A stretch of 44,514 bases of DNA from Rhizobium leucaenae USDA 9039 (GCF_000426285.1 NZ_AUFB01000032.1:1-44514), one strand, 5' to 3'. Shown: positions 7,634 through 15,918, counted from the stretch's first letter. The notes: generated by a model from the letters alone, not told the origin. Translations and numbers: made by a program.

Positions 7634-8619
7634 GGCCGTCCTCCATACGAAAGCGGTGCTGCAAAGCGTTCGAAGCGCTGGCCGGCGGCTTCAAGGAGAT
7701 CGGCTGTAACGGTGAGATAGACGGCGGTGGAAGCGGGGTCCACGTGGCCCATGAAGGTCGACAGCTTAACGAGCTTGTCGGTGGGATTATGTCCGTCGCG
7801 ATACCACCGCAGAAGTCGCCCGACCGCAAAGCTGTGTCGCAGATCATGCACGTGAGCCGGCGTTCCTCCCGCTGGGATTGGTATGTCCAATTGATCGGCC
7901 AGCGAACGGAAAATGATACTGATCGTGCCGGGGTTCACCGCTCGACCCCGCAGGAAAGAAAACAGCGGCGTGTCGGGGGTAACCGAAACTACGTGCTGTG
8001 ATCGCAGCGTCATGAACGCATAAAGGCGCTGTGCCAGCTGCGGCCCCATGGGAATGAGCCTTGACTTGGAAAACTTCGTCTCGCGAATGGTGAGCACGTC
8101 ACGATCCCGATCGACATCCCGCCAGCGCAGGCGCGCAACCTCGCCGACGCGCAGACCAAGCCCGAACAACAGGCTGAAGATGATGGCATAGGCAGGCCCG
8201 CGAAGCGGGGCGTTGTTCTGATCCGGGAGCTCGGCGGCGCGATCGATGAGCTGTTGAGCGGTCCGCAGATCCAGGATGCAGGGCGGTCTCGGATTACCTC
8301 GGCGGCGCGGCTTCATCGTGACAGGAGAACGATCAATAAAGTCATGCTCGACCATCCACTCGAACAGCCGGCCGACGACGCCGATCAGATGGTTGAAGCT
8401 TCGAGGCCGCGAGCGCGGACGGCTCAGGAAGAATGCATCGAGGAGCGCCGGGGTGATCTCGGTCAGGTTCGTCACCGCTTGAGCGTTGAGGTAGCCGTCG
8501 AACATCCGCAGCACCTTGTCTTCGACGTCATAGCGCCGGTTGAGCGCGCGCTTGTGGCGAAGGAAAGCGACGATGTAGGGTGCGATCGGGCTTGAAGGCT
8601 CGGGAAGACGCGGGCTCAT
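7630..8619 (-). CDS. RIT second tyrosine recombinase
   Basis: 329-residue tyrosine recombinase/integrase. The catalytic motifs are present: R in GLGLRVGEVARLRWRDVD (about residue 180), VHDLRHSFAVGRLL (HxxR) and FMGHVDPASTAVYLTVT with the nucleophile Tyr near residue 305. It overlaps the gene before it (8616-8619) and the gene after it (7630-7633) by an ATGA-type four-base overlap, the tight coupling seen in RIT elements. Intact. Confidence 0.93.
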   Translation of the reverse strand: MSPRLPEPSSPIAPYIVAFLRHKRALNRRYDVEDKVLRMFDGYLNAQAVTNLTEITPALLDAFFLSRPRSRPRSFNHLIGVVGRLFEWMVEHDFIDRSPVTMKPRRRGNPRPPCILDLRTAQQLIDRAAELPDQNNAPLRGPAYAIIFSLLFGLGLRVGEVARLRWRDVDRDRDVLTIRETKFSKSRLIPMGPQLAQRLYAFMTLRSQHVVSVTPDTPLFSFLRGRAVNPGTISIIFRSLADQLDIPIPAGGTPAHVHDLRHSFAVGRLLRWYRDGHNPTDKLVKLSTFMGHVDPASTAVYLTVTADLLEAAGQRFERFAAPLSYGGRP

Positions 8620-9878
8620 TGCAGATCCTCCCCATCACCCAGAGCTACTTCCCGCAAGCCATCGACCTGGACCTTCGCGTAAATCATGGTCGAGGAGGCA
8701 GCGCGATGCCCGACATAATCGCCGATGGTCTTGAGCGAAAACCCCGTGTCTACCAGGCGCTGGACGCAGGCATGACGGAGAGTGTGTGATCCTGGACGGC
8801 TAACCGGAATCCCCGCGCGATGAAGATACTTGCTGGCAGTGGCCGACACCGCAGAGTGTGTAAGTGGCGATTGTGGGGCCAAATGCCGCCAGAAAAGCAA
8901 TCGGCTTTGAACGTCAGGCCGCCCGTTCCTGAGGTAATCCACGATCGCCTCACCAACGACGGGGGCCAGCGGATAGGTGGTGCTGTGCTCGGCCTTGCGC
9001 CCGTGCACATGCAGCCGATCGCGCTTCCAGTCGACATCGTCGAGCGTCAGCAGCGCTACTTCACGGGAGCGCAGCCCATAAACGGCCATCAGCAGCAGCA
9101 TGGCGTAGTCGCGCCGGCCAACCACGGTGCGCCGGTCCACCTGATCGAGCATATCCTGGACCGAACTCCAACTAATCGATCGAGGGATATCGGCCAGCCG
9201 ATAACGTTGAGGTATCTCGACCAGCTTGCTGATGTCGCGCTGAAGGACGTGTTCCCGATGCAGGTATCGCAGGAAGACCCGCAGGATGCTGGCAAGACTG
9301 ATCATCACGGTGCGGCCGAAATGCGAGGCCTGTGTCGTGATGAAGGTCGTCACCACCGGTAATGTAAGCGACTTCGGATCGCATCCTATATCGCCGAGAT
9401 GTCGCTCGAAGACGCGAAGGTAATGCCGGTAATGCGCGATGGAGCTTTGCCGCAACCCTCGCTCATCTCGGAGATAATCGAAGAACCCTGGAATCTGGAT
9501 TGCAAATGGATCGGGCAGCGAAGGTCTGGTGCGGTCATCGCCTGCCTTCCATACGACCAGGCTGAAGAAATGCCGCATGATGCCAGTGACAAAGTTGCGG
9601 TCGCGTCGACGTGCATCAGCCGATCGACCGGAATGACGATTTGACAACCAATCAGCGATGAACGGCTCGAAGAGCCCTTCCGCTTGTTCTATACGTTCGA
9701 CATTCTGGCCGGCAGTGAATGCCGCAAACTTCACCAGCACGGGAACGCGGCGATAGATGCTTCGAGGCGTATAGGCACGTTCGCACAAAGCCTTCACATA
9801 CTGCTCGATCTGCGGCCCTAGCCAGCAATCCATAATCCGATCGATAGTTTGTGGTTTGACGAAAAAGTGTTCCAACAT
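8616..9878 (-). CDS. RIT first tyrosine recombinase
   Basis: 420 residues from ATG 9878 (MLEHFFVKPQTIDRIMDCWL). This start is chosen because a GGAGG sequence lies seven bases upstream; the ATG at 9890 overlaps that site. Tyrosine recombinase with R in YGLRSREVALLTLDDVDW, HTLRHACVQRL (HxxR) and VGHRAASSTMIYAKV with the nucleophile Tyr. Longest and first gene of the trio, as usual for RIT elements. Intact. Confidence 0.93.
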   Translation of the reverse strand: MLEHFFVKPQTIDRIMDCWLGPQIEQYVKALCERAYTPRSIYRRVPVLVKFAAFTAGQNVERIEQAEGLFEPFIADWLSNRHSGRSADARRRDRNFVTGIMRHFFSLVVWKAGDDRTRPSLPDPFAIQIPGFFDYLRDERGLRQSSIAHYRHYLRVFERHLGDIGCDPKSLTLPVVTTFITTQASHFGRTVMISLASILRVFLRYLHREHVLQRDISKLVEIPQRYRLADIPRSISWSSVQDMLDQVDRRTVVGRRDYAMLLLMAVYGLRSREVALLTLDDVDWKRDRLHVHGRKAEHSTTYPLAPVVGEAIVDYLRNGRPDVQSRLLFWRHLAPQSPLTHSAVSATASKYLHRAGIPVSRPGSHTLRHACVQRLVDTGFSLKTIGDYVGHRAASSTMIYAKVQVDGLREVALGDGEDLQ

Positions 9879-9987
9879 GACAACCTCCATTCTGAATTAA
9901 GGGGAATAGGAGGGTGCGCTCGTTGTTCGCCAGAGATGTGCCGCCACAGACAATCTGGTCGTTTGATCACAGAAACTTACGCCCGCC

Positions 9988-10015
9988 GGGGCGCATAACC
10001 GTTCGGGACACAAAA
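9988..10015. repeat. RIT terminal inverted repeat, right
   Basis: GGGGCGCATAACCGTTCGG followed by GACACAAAA mirrors 6555-6582 with one mismatch. Confidence 0.9.
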
Positions 10016-10018
10016 CCC

Positions 10019-10044
10019 CGATTACGTGCCCGGGCACGTAATCG
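10019..10044. repeat. 26-bp perfect palindrome at RIT right junction
   Basis: The core TACGTGCCCGGGCACGTA (10023-10040) is a perfect palindrome, extended to 26 bases by CGAT on the left (element repeat) and ATCG on the right (istA). The 18-bp core belongs neither to istA nor, as far as I can see, to the left RIT end. Confidence 0.85.
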
Positions 10045-10682
10045 TAGACGATAAGGCGCGGCACGCCGCCGAAATAGGCGAACATGCGCACGTGCGAGCC
10101 GATCCAGTCCGGCAGGGTCTGAGTCCAGGTGGCTTCTGCAAAGGCATAACTCGATGCACCGAGCACGCCGACAAAGATCTCCGCCTCGCGGATCTCGCCG
10201 GTCTTGCGATCGACGATCGGCAGCTTCTTGCCGGAATAATCGACGAACACCTTGTCGCCAGCAATGTGGACCTGCCGCATCGTTGGCGTCAGACGCCGCT
10301 CAAAGCCGCGGAACAGGTCGCAGAACCGACTGAAGCCGTAGCCATCAGGATAGACGGCTCGATATTCCTCCCACAGGATCGTCAGGGTCACGCCGGGCTT
10401 CTTCAGCTCGACCGCAATGACACTCCAATCCGGCTCTGGTAGTCGCCGTACCCCTTGTTTGGTGCCTTGCCGGGCGAAAAGTTTACATTCCAGGACGTCG
10501 TCCGTCAGATCGGCAGGCAAAGGCCAGGATAGCCCTGCCGTCGCAGCTCGCCCGATCCCGTCCTGCACCGTGCTGCGGGCAATCCCGAGCAGATCGGCAA
10601 TATCGCGAACGCTCACGCCATCTGATCGCAGTCGAAGTAAATGTCGTAGTTGTCTCATGGTCAGCCTTCGTCTCTTCGACAT
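10041..10682 (-). pseudogene. istA: IstA transposase, N-terminal part (split by RIT)
   Basis: Starts at ATG 10682 (MSKRRRLTMRQLRHLLRLRS) with the DNA-binding HTH (GVSVRDIADLLGIARSTVQDGI, about residues 21-42) and enters the DDE core with the first catalytic Asp in DKVFVDYSGKKLPI (about residue 150). It reads to FGGVPRLIVYD at the RIT junction. The frame runs on about 48 codons into RIT sequence before a stop at 9897; those residues are not IstA. Confidence 0.92.
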
Positions 10683-10755
10683 GCCATCTCCTCAAGTTCA
10701 AAAGGAAATGCATGCCAAGGTTGCTGACCCAGGGGCACTGCTTACGTTGAAAAAC

Positions 10756-10843
10756 GTCCGGTATCAAATCGGAATCGCGTCCGGTTAATTCTCGGAATCG
10801 TGTCCGGTTTTTGATCGGAACGCCGTCCGGTAAATCATCGGAA
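10756..10843. repeat. IS21 copy A right-end multiple repeats
   Basis: Four repeats of the form GTCCGGTnnnnnnTCGGAAT start at about 10756, 10779, 10802 and 10825 (period about 23), the inverse of those at the left end. Confidence 0.85.
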
Positions 10844-10849
10844 TCTACA

Positions 10850-11061
10850 CTCAAAGGTTTTGCCCGGGCGCCCGCCTCGGCACCCGTCCCACCATCTTTC
10901 AAAACAATAACGGCGCTGCAAGTAGCAACGCCGCTCATAAAATGCTGATTCCCGAACAGGCCGCGCCCGCAGGCCGAAGGGCGTATATGATCCACGCCAT
11001 TATCACGTTCTAATTCAGCGGTCGGAAGTGTGCCTCCGACGATTGAAACAGAGCACTTCAT
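10850..11061 (-). pseudogene. N-terminal part of the 81-codon ORF split by IS21 copy A
   Basis: From ATG 11061 the frame reads MKCSVSIVGGTLPTAEL and continues through DGGTGAEAGARAKPL to the insertion site; the C-terminal end is at 4694-4735. The first eight bases (10850-10857) are the right-hand target duplication. I do not recognise the protein. Several short inverted repeats in the DNA and the hairpin just upstream leave open that this is a non-coding RNA locus. Confidence 0.45.
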
Positions 11062-11070
11062 GGAAACTGT

Positions 11071-11101
11071 GCCCCTATCCCTAATCGGATAGGGGCTTTT
11101 T
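11071..11101 (+). terminator. Hairpin with T-run, rightward terminator-like
   Basis: GCCCCTATCC (11071-11080) pairs with GGATAGGGGC (11087-11096) around a six-base loop and is followed by TTTTT (11097-11101) on the plus strand. It is a good intrinsic terminator for rightward transcription, yet the neighbouring reading frames run leftward. On the minus strand it would be a leader hairpin just upstream of ATG 11061. Confidence 0.65.
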
Positions 11102-11145
11102 GCTTTTGGGTGCCCGCTTGGGCGTTGCTGTGCGAAACACCGTTG

Positions 11146-11487
11146 TCATGAAGTCCGAAGAAACAACGCATTACCAGGTCTGTCGATTGTACCGCGCGAA
11201 CGAGCTTCACGCCCGGTGAACGGCTCAAACTCATCATCGCCGTCGAGATATTCCAGCTCGTGGTCAATATGGTCGATCGCCCAGCACAGCGCCTCGATCT
11301 CGCTTCTCAGGTGCTCCGCCAAGTCCTCGGTAATGATGGCGATATCGGCAGCAGGCAGGGAGGCCTTGCTGTTGATGATCTTGATCGCATCAGCCTCAAG
11401 GCCGGCAAGATGATGCTTCGCCCGCTCGATCTGGAACAGTAGCGTGCTGCGCTGATCCATCAGGTATTCTCTGGTTTCGTCCATCAT
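11146..11487 (-). CDS. Hypothetical small acidic plasmid-type protein
   Basis: About 113 residues from ATG 11487 (MMDETREYLMDQRSTLL; the second ATG at 11484 is possible). Mostly alpha-helical and acidic: a helical pair (LFQIERAKHHLAGLEADAIKI and EDLAEHLRSEIEALCWAIDHI) is followed by the acidic LEYLDGDDEFEPF. No enzymatic motif. It resembles uncharacterised small proteins of rhizobial plasmids, from memory only. It stands alone between an IS21 nest and a small membrane peptide gene. Confidence 0.6.
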   Translation of the reverse strand: MMDETREYLMDQRSTLLFQIERAKHHLAGLEADAIKIINSKASLPAADIAIITEDLAEHLRSEIEALCWAIDHIDHELEYLDGDDEFEPFTGREARSRGTIDRPGNALFLRTS

Positions 11488-11520
11488 TTCGGCACCCGGC
11501 ACGGCTCAGCACAAAGGAAA

Positions 11521-11544
11521 GCCCTGAGGGGGAATCCGCAGGGC
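11521..11544. terminator. Short GC hairpin
   Basis: GCCCTG (11521-11526) and CAGGGC (11539-11544) form a 6-bp stem; on the minus strand it is followed by TTTCCTTT. It could end the transcript of the small membrane peptide gene to the right. Confidence 0.35.
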
Positions 11545-11703
11545 CAGAGAAGTGAGAGATATCGGATGGAAAGGAGCTCCGATAACTTTGGTCTAAAGGA
11601 CGTCATGTCCTGACCACGATGGCAGAAGTTTGCCAGAATTCCGCCTCGCCGTAAAGTTCAGACTAATGGTTGGTCACCAAGCGGACGCTGAAAGCTTCGT
11701 GCG

Positions 11704-11790
11704 TCAATGAAGAAGCTGCGCCACCATCAGCACCAACGTGCTTAGGCCCGCGCACACTGTCAAAGCAGTCAAAATCGAAGTCGACATCAT
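11704..11790 (-). CDS. 28-residue membrane peptide
   Basis: The short frame MMSTSILTALTVCAGLSTLV ends LMVAQLLH. Almost the whole peptide is one hydrophobic span. An excellent Shine-Dalgarno sequence (GAGGAG, 4 bases before ATG 11790) makes it much more convincing than chance. Function unknown; such one-span peptides include type I toxin-like and stress peptides, but nothing here shows toxicity or an antisense RNA. Confidence 0.55.
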   Translation of the reverse strand: MMSTSILTALTVCAGLSTLVLMVAQLLH

Positions 11791-11889
11791 ATCGCTCCTC
11801 AAATCAGATTTTGCGAGCTGACTACTGCAGCGGTGGGGGCGGTGTTCTCATGGGAGGGAAAAGATGAGAGCGACCCGACCTGTGGTCGC

Positions 11890-12131
11890 CGATGACGTCG
11901 CAGCTTTCTCAAGCGTCGCCGGCGTTTCTTGGCGATATCGTCGGCAACCGTCGAGACGTAGCCACTATATTCGGGAAGTTTGCGGTCATGGAGCGTATTG
12001 CGCCTGATCTCACGATTGATGGTCGATCGGTGACGGCCGAGCTTACGTGCTATCTCGTTGATCGGCACCTTGCGCTCGACTAAATGATGCAGGCGCCGCC
12101 GATCGGCGAGGGTCAATTGCGAATAGTGCAT
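11890..12131 (-). pseudogene. IS30-family transposase, N-terminal fragment
   Basis: From ATG 12131 (MHYSQLTLADRRRLHHLVER) through the HTH (KVPINEIARKLGRHRSTINREIRR) to ADDIAKKRRRRLRKLRRH, then similarity ends near 11890 and the frame runs on meaninglessly to 11799. Only the DNA-binding N-terminus of an IS30 transposase remains; the DDE domain is missing. The upstream extension of this frame to 12491 lies over the MFS gene and is not part of it. Confidence 0.8.
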
Positions 12132-12256
12132 AACGACAAGCTGTGGCGTAATCAGGAATATGAAACTGGAGAGCGGTTTTCCGGTGACGCTCGAAGCTTT
12201 CCAAAGAAAAATAGCCACCAATATAGACCCCGTTGGGAAGATGTCTGCTGACATCC

Positions 12257-13894
12257 CTACTTCTGCGAAACGTATGGCACGGGCGCGGACTTGCGCGCAG
12301 CCGTCGGGCGCTCCACCAGAATGGTTGTTCGCGGGAGGTCGTACGCCACGCTCAACGCCTTGAGCTCGTCGTCCAGGCGCTTGTCCGCTTCGTTGAGGCG
12401 GTGATGAAGGCGATGGTAATCCGTCCAGGTCGGCGTCCGGAAGGTCTCGAGCCATCGCGAAGGCTGCTGAACGTCGCGCGTGAGTGTCCACTGGCGTGCA
12501 CCGACGCGGCTTTGAACCAGCCGACGCCTGCGCATGATTTCAAGAAAAAGGTCAGCATTCTCGTCCGCCACAGCGTATTCTGTCGTGACCAGGATCGGGC
12601 CACTTCGCGGCTTCAGATCAAGTGCCGGCACAGGCGCATCGAAAGCGCCGGAGGCTTCGAGCTCCGACTCTAGGCGGTTGCTGATCGGGAGCTTGACCCC
12701 AAGTGCCGCAACAACCAAGGAGGACGCAGCAGAACATGCCAGGGACAGGGAGAGGGAATGATTTTCCGCGATAATTCCCCAGAGCCAACTGCCCCCGGCA
12801 ATCCCCCCATAGGTGAAGGCGCTGTAGATGGAAATCGTGCGACCCACGACCCAACGTGGGCTTGCCAACTGCACATTGACGCCGAACCCCGACCATCCCG
12901 TCACCCAGCCTGCGCCCCCGAAGGCAAGGCAGACTGTTGCGATGATAAGGGAGGACGTCAGAGCAAGTGAGATGGCACATGCCGCACACGCGACGCATGC
13001 CAGAACGATCAGCAGCTCCTGCGTGACCGCGCGCCTGAGTGGCGGGTTCACGAGCCCCGCGACCAGCGCGCCGGCGCCAAAGCCCCCCATGAGAATACCG
13101 TAGTCGATCGGGCCGCCCTTCAAAAGGTCTCTCGCGACGAGCGGCAGGAGCGCCAGCATTGAGGTTCCGGTCAGCCCAAAGAGCGTCCCGCGGACAATGG
13201 TCGCCTTGATTTCGGAGGATATCGCGGTGAAGCGCAGGCCATCATAGATGGCCGTCATGAGCGCTTCCCGGGGGAGGGGCGACGCTTTCACGGTCCACTT
13301 GTTTCGCCACAGGGCGGTGAGGGGCGCGACGAAGCCGAAGGTGGTGAGCGCGAATGTGACGAGCGGCCCGAATACAGCAACGATGATGCCGCCGAGGGCG
13401 GGACCGACGCTACGGACCGTGTTGAAGCCGACATTAAGAAGTGTCACGGCCGACGGCAGATGGCGGCGCTCCAGCATATCGCCAAGCGAAGCGCGCCAAG
13501 CAGGATCGCTCAATGCGATACCGCAGCCGTCAAGGAAACTGAACGCCAGGATCATCCATGGATCGGTGATGCCGAAGGCCATGAGGATCGTCAGCATCGC
13601 CGAGGCCGCCATCATCAGGCTTCGACCGACGATCATGACCATGCGCCGACTGTAGTTGTCGGCAATCGCGCCAACGAAGATCGCAAGAAAAAAGGCTGGC
13701 AGCGTGGATGAGGCCTGAACGAGGGCAACCATGACATCGGACGTCGAAACCGTGGCCATGAGCCAGCTGAGCGCTACCGTCTGCATCAGCCAGCCCAGGC
13801 TGGAAAGCTGCGACGCGAAGAAAATCGAACGGAACGTCGAATTCTTCAGTGGCGCCAATAGCCCTATGGATGCTGTCTCTTCTTTTGAAGGCAT
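12257..13894 (-). CDS. MFS exporter (MFS_3 / transmembrane secretion effector type), copy 1
   Basis: 545-residue major facilitator protein of the EntS-like MFS_3 group. It starts with a soluble stretch, then alternating hydrophobic spans (SLGWLMQTVALSWLMATV, ASSTLPAFFLAIFVGAIAD) and the MFS signature-like loop IADNYSRRMVMIVGR after span 2; about ten to twelve spans reach residue ~400. The C-terminal ~130 residues are a soluble domain (ILVTTEYAVADENADLFLEI, ETFRTPTWTDYHRLHHRL) usual in this subgroup. Substrate unknown. A paralogue follows upstream in the same orientation, 381 bases away. Confidence 0.85.
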   Translation of the reverse strand: MPSKEETASIGLLAPLKNSTFRSIFFASQLSSLGWLMQTVALSWLMATVSTSDVMVALVQASSTLPAFFLAIFVGAIADNYSRRMVMIVGRSLMMAASAMLTILMAFGITDPWMILAFSFLDGCGIALSDPAWRASLGDMLERRHLPSAVTLLNVGFNTVRSVGPALGGIIVAVFGPLVTFALTTFGFVAPLTALWRNKWTVKASPLPREALMTAIYDGLRFTAISSEIKATIVRGTLFGLTGTSMLALLPLVARDLLKGGPIDYGILMGGFGAGALVAGLVNPPLRRAVTQELLIVLACVACAACAISLALTSSLIIATVCLAFGGAGWVTGWSGFGVNVQLASPRWVVGRTISIYSAFTYGGIAGGSWLWGIIAENHSLSLSLACSAASSLVVAALGVKLPISNRLESELEASGAFDAPVPALDLKPRSGPILVTTEYAVADENADLFLEIMRRRRLVQSRVGARQWTLTRDVQQPSRWLETFRTPTWTDYHRLHHRLNEADKRLDDELKALSVAYDLPRTTILVERPTAARKSAPVPYVSQK

Positions 13895-14274
13895 GTCATT
13901 CAGTCTCTTTCGGGCGGGTCACTTCGGCCGTGCTTGACGGGCGTATTCGGCGATGAGGGAAAGGAGTCGTACTTCGGTCTGCCATCATTTGTCGCTTGCC
14001 CAGTCGACGCTTTGTCCAAGAGTTCGCGGGCCAGGCATCGGCGCGTGGCGGCAAGGCCGGAATCGAAAACCGAGGGAAAAGCGGCTGTCGTCGAGCAGGG
14101 ATCGACGACAGCCGAGCGAACCAGGATGGCAGGGGTTGATGCCACTCCCAGGCCAGGAGCTGTGTTCGGCTTGCGGCTAGTCTCCACAGTCTGAACCGTG
14201 AGGTTTTGTTTCTGGCCGACGCCATTATGGGACCGTTGCCGCTGCTCGATAAATGGCCTCATCGCAAGATCACC
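13895..14274. other. Intergenic region between the two MFS genes
   Basis: 380 bases. Open frames on both strands cover it, but none has a convincing ribosome site, domain or amino-acid composition, so I call no gene. It could hold the promoter of the downstream (copy 1) exporter. Confidence 0.5.
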
Positions 14275-15918
14275 TCATGGACGCGAAACGCGCGCGACCG
14301 GTTGGCTCCGGGTCCGTCGCGTGTCTGTTGTGCGCTCAATCACAAGATCAGTTTCCGGAGGCTTGTCACTCATATGCAAAGCGGCGAGAAGCTGTACGAC
14401 TTCCTGATCCCACGGGGAGAGACGATGATGCAAACGCAGGAAATCCATCCAGGTCGGCGTGCGGAATGTTTCTGTCCAACGGGAAGGCTTTCGAAGATTT
14501 CGCTGGAGCGTCCAGTCACGTGCGCCTGCCCGGGCCAGGGCGTATCTTCGAGTGCGCATGTGATCGAGGAAGATGTCCAGGTCGCTGTCGTCTATGGCAT
14601 ATTCCGTCCTCGCTGCAATCGGGCCGCTTCGGGGCTTCAGATCAAGCGCCACCGTTGGCGCCGGATAAACCGAGCCCTGCTGGTCTGCCTCGGCCGCCAG
14701 ATGCACCGGCAGGACGAACCCTGATGCGGCGACGAGTAACAGGGCCGCTGCGGCAAGTTCGAGAGAAGATGCAAGCGAATAGGTCTGGGCGACGGTGCCC
14801 CAGATCCAACTGCCGGCTGCCATGCCGCCGGAGAGGAATGCGTAATAGATGGAGAGCGTACGGCCGACGACCCAGCGCGGACTTGCCAATTGCACCCAGA
14901 CGTCGAACCCGGTCCAGGTGATGACCCAGCCGGCGCCTCCGATGACAAGCGCAAGTGTCGCCAAAGGTACTGAGGAGGTGAGGGCAAGTGAGATGCAACA
15001 AAACGCGCAAGCGATGGAAGCGATCGCCATCAGCCATTCCTGAGGAATCAATCTCCTTAAGAGCCGGTTGTTCAGTCCGGCGATGCAAGCGCCTGTTCCG
15101 AAACCGGCAAACAGTATGCCGTAGATGATTGGTCCGCCGGCCAAACGATCGAGGGCGACAAGCGGCAGAAGAGCAAGTATGGCAATGGCGGCAAGGCCGA
15201 AAAGGGTGGCACGTATGATCGCCGCCCGGATGTCGGAAGAAAGCGCCGTGAACCGCATTCCGTCATGGATTGCTGTTGAAATTCGCTCTGCAGGCAGCGG
15301 AGACTTGCGGACGTGCCACTTGTTGCGCAACACCGCGCCGAGAGGCGCTAAGTTGCTGCAGGCGGCAAAGAGAAAGGCCGCCAACGGACCGAGGAACGCG
15401 AGAATGGCTCCGCCCAAAGCCGGTCCAACGCTGCGCGTCATGTTGTATCCGACCGACATAAGCGTCACCGCAGCCGGAATATCTCGCTTGTCGAGGATAT
15501 CGCCCACCGAGGCATGCCAAGCGGGGTCATTCAGCGCAAAGCCGCAGCCTGCGACAAATCCCAGACCTAGAATCAGCCAGGGACTAACGAAGCCGAAGGC
15601 GGCAGCAATCGCCAGTACGATGGAAGCGAGCGCAATCAATGAGAGCCCGGTGATCATGACCGATCGACGGCTATAGGTGTCGGCGATTGCTCCGGCGGGA
15701 ATGGAGAGTATGAATGCCGGAAGCGTCGTTGAAGCCTGCACAAGCGCGACCATCAGATCCGAAGCGGAGATCGTCGCCATGAGCCAACTGATCGTGACGG
15801 TTTGCACCAGCCATCCCAGGTTGGCGACTTGCGTGGAACTCCAGATCGAACGGAATGCTATACTGCGTAGCGGATCAAGGGTGGTTGGCCCGCGCGCGGT
15901 GACGTCTTCGATCTGCAT
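14275..15918 (-). CDS. MFS exporter (MFS_3 type), copy 2
   Basis: 547 residues from ATG 15918 (MQIEDVTARGPTTLDPLRSI), chosen because its length then matches copy 1; starts at 15942 or 15972 are also open. Clear paralogue of copy 1: the same layout, with shared stretches such as NLGWLVQTVTISWLMATISASDLMVALVQAS and the RTPTWMDFLRLHHRL motif in the soluble C-terminal domain. The overall similarity is moderate, so this is an old duplication or acquisition of two related genes rather than a recent tandem copy. Substrate unknown. Confidence 0.83.
   Translation of the reverse strand: MQIEDVTARGPTTLDPLRSIAFRSIWSSTQVANLGWLVQTVTISWLMATISASDLMVALVQASTTLPAFILSIPAGAIADTYSRRSVMITGLSLIALASIVLAIAAAFGFVSPWLILGLGFVAGCGFALNDPAWHASVGDILDKRDIPAAVTLMSVGYNMTRSVGPALGGAILAFLGPLAAFLFAACSNLAPLGAVLRNKWHVRKSPLPAERISTAIHDGMRFTALSSDIRAAIIRATLFGLAAIAILALLPLVALDRLAGGPIIYGILFAGFGTGACIAGLNNRLLRRLIPQEWLMAIASIACAFCCISLALTSSVPLATLALVIGGAGWVITWTGFDVWVQLASPRWVVGRTLSIYYAFLSGGMAAGSWIWGTVAQTYSLASSLELAAAALLLVAASGFVLPVHLAAEADQQGSVYPAPTVALDLKPRSGPIAARTEYAIDDSDLDIFLDHMRTRRYALARAGARDWTLQRNLRKPSRWTETFRTPTWMDFLRLHHRLSPWDQEVVQLLAALHMSDKPPETDLVIERTTDTRRTRSQPVARVSRP

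Larger units (their letters stand above)
6551..10040 (-). mobile_element. Recombinase-in-trio (RIT) element inserted in istA
   Basis: Three overlapping tyrosine recombinase genes on the minus strand, bounded by 28-bp inverted repeats (6555-6582 and 9988-10015), match the known organisation of RIT elements. The trinucleotide atc occurs at both junctions (6548-6550, 10041-10043), so the exact edges are uncertain by a few bases. Rejoining the flanks at atc restores istA in frame. An 18-bp palindrome lies between the right repeat and istA. The third recombinase gene is frameshifted, so this copy is probably not self-mobile. Confidence 0.9.
4736..10849 (-). mobile_element. IS21-family element, copy A, interrupted by a RIT element
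   Basis: The element starts TGTGTATTCC (4736) and ends GGAATCTACA (10849), flanked by the 8-bp duplication ctcaaagg. It encodes istA and istB leftward. istA is split by a 3.5-kb recombinase-in-trio element, so the native IS21 is about 2.6 kb. Each end carries four spaced copies of a 20-bp transposase-binding-type repeat. With istA broken, the element should not move unless helped in trans. Confidence 0.92.

Noticed and set aside
6630..7847. 405-codon leftward frame as a full recombinase
   Set aside because: Its first ~110 codons lie over the second recombinase gene in another frame or after the frameshift; the true N-terminus is MRTVGSLVYQFF at 7633.
10483..11061. 192-codon leftward frame
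   Set aside because: Only the first ~71 codons belong to the host ORF; the rest is IS21 end repeats and istA in another frame.
11799..12491. 230-codon leftward frame as one protein
   Set aside because: It begins over the MFS C-terminus; only the part from MHYSQL at 12131 to about 11890 is IS30 sequence.
13900..14262. 120-codon leftward frame between the two MFS genes
   Set aside because: No ribosome site, no domain, composition typical of a chance frame in GC-rich DNA.
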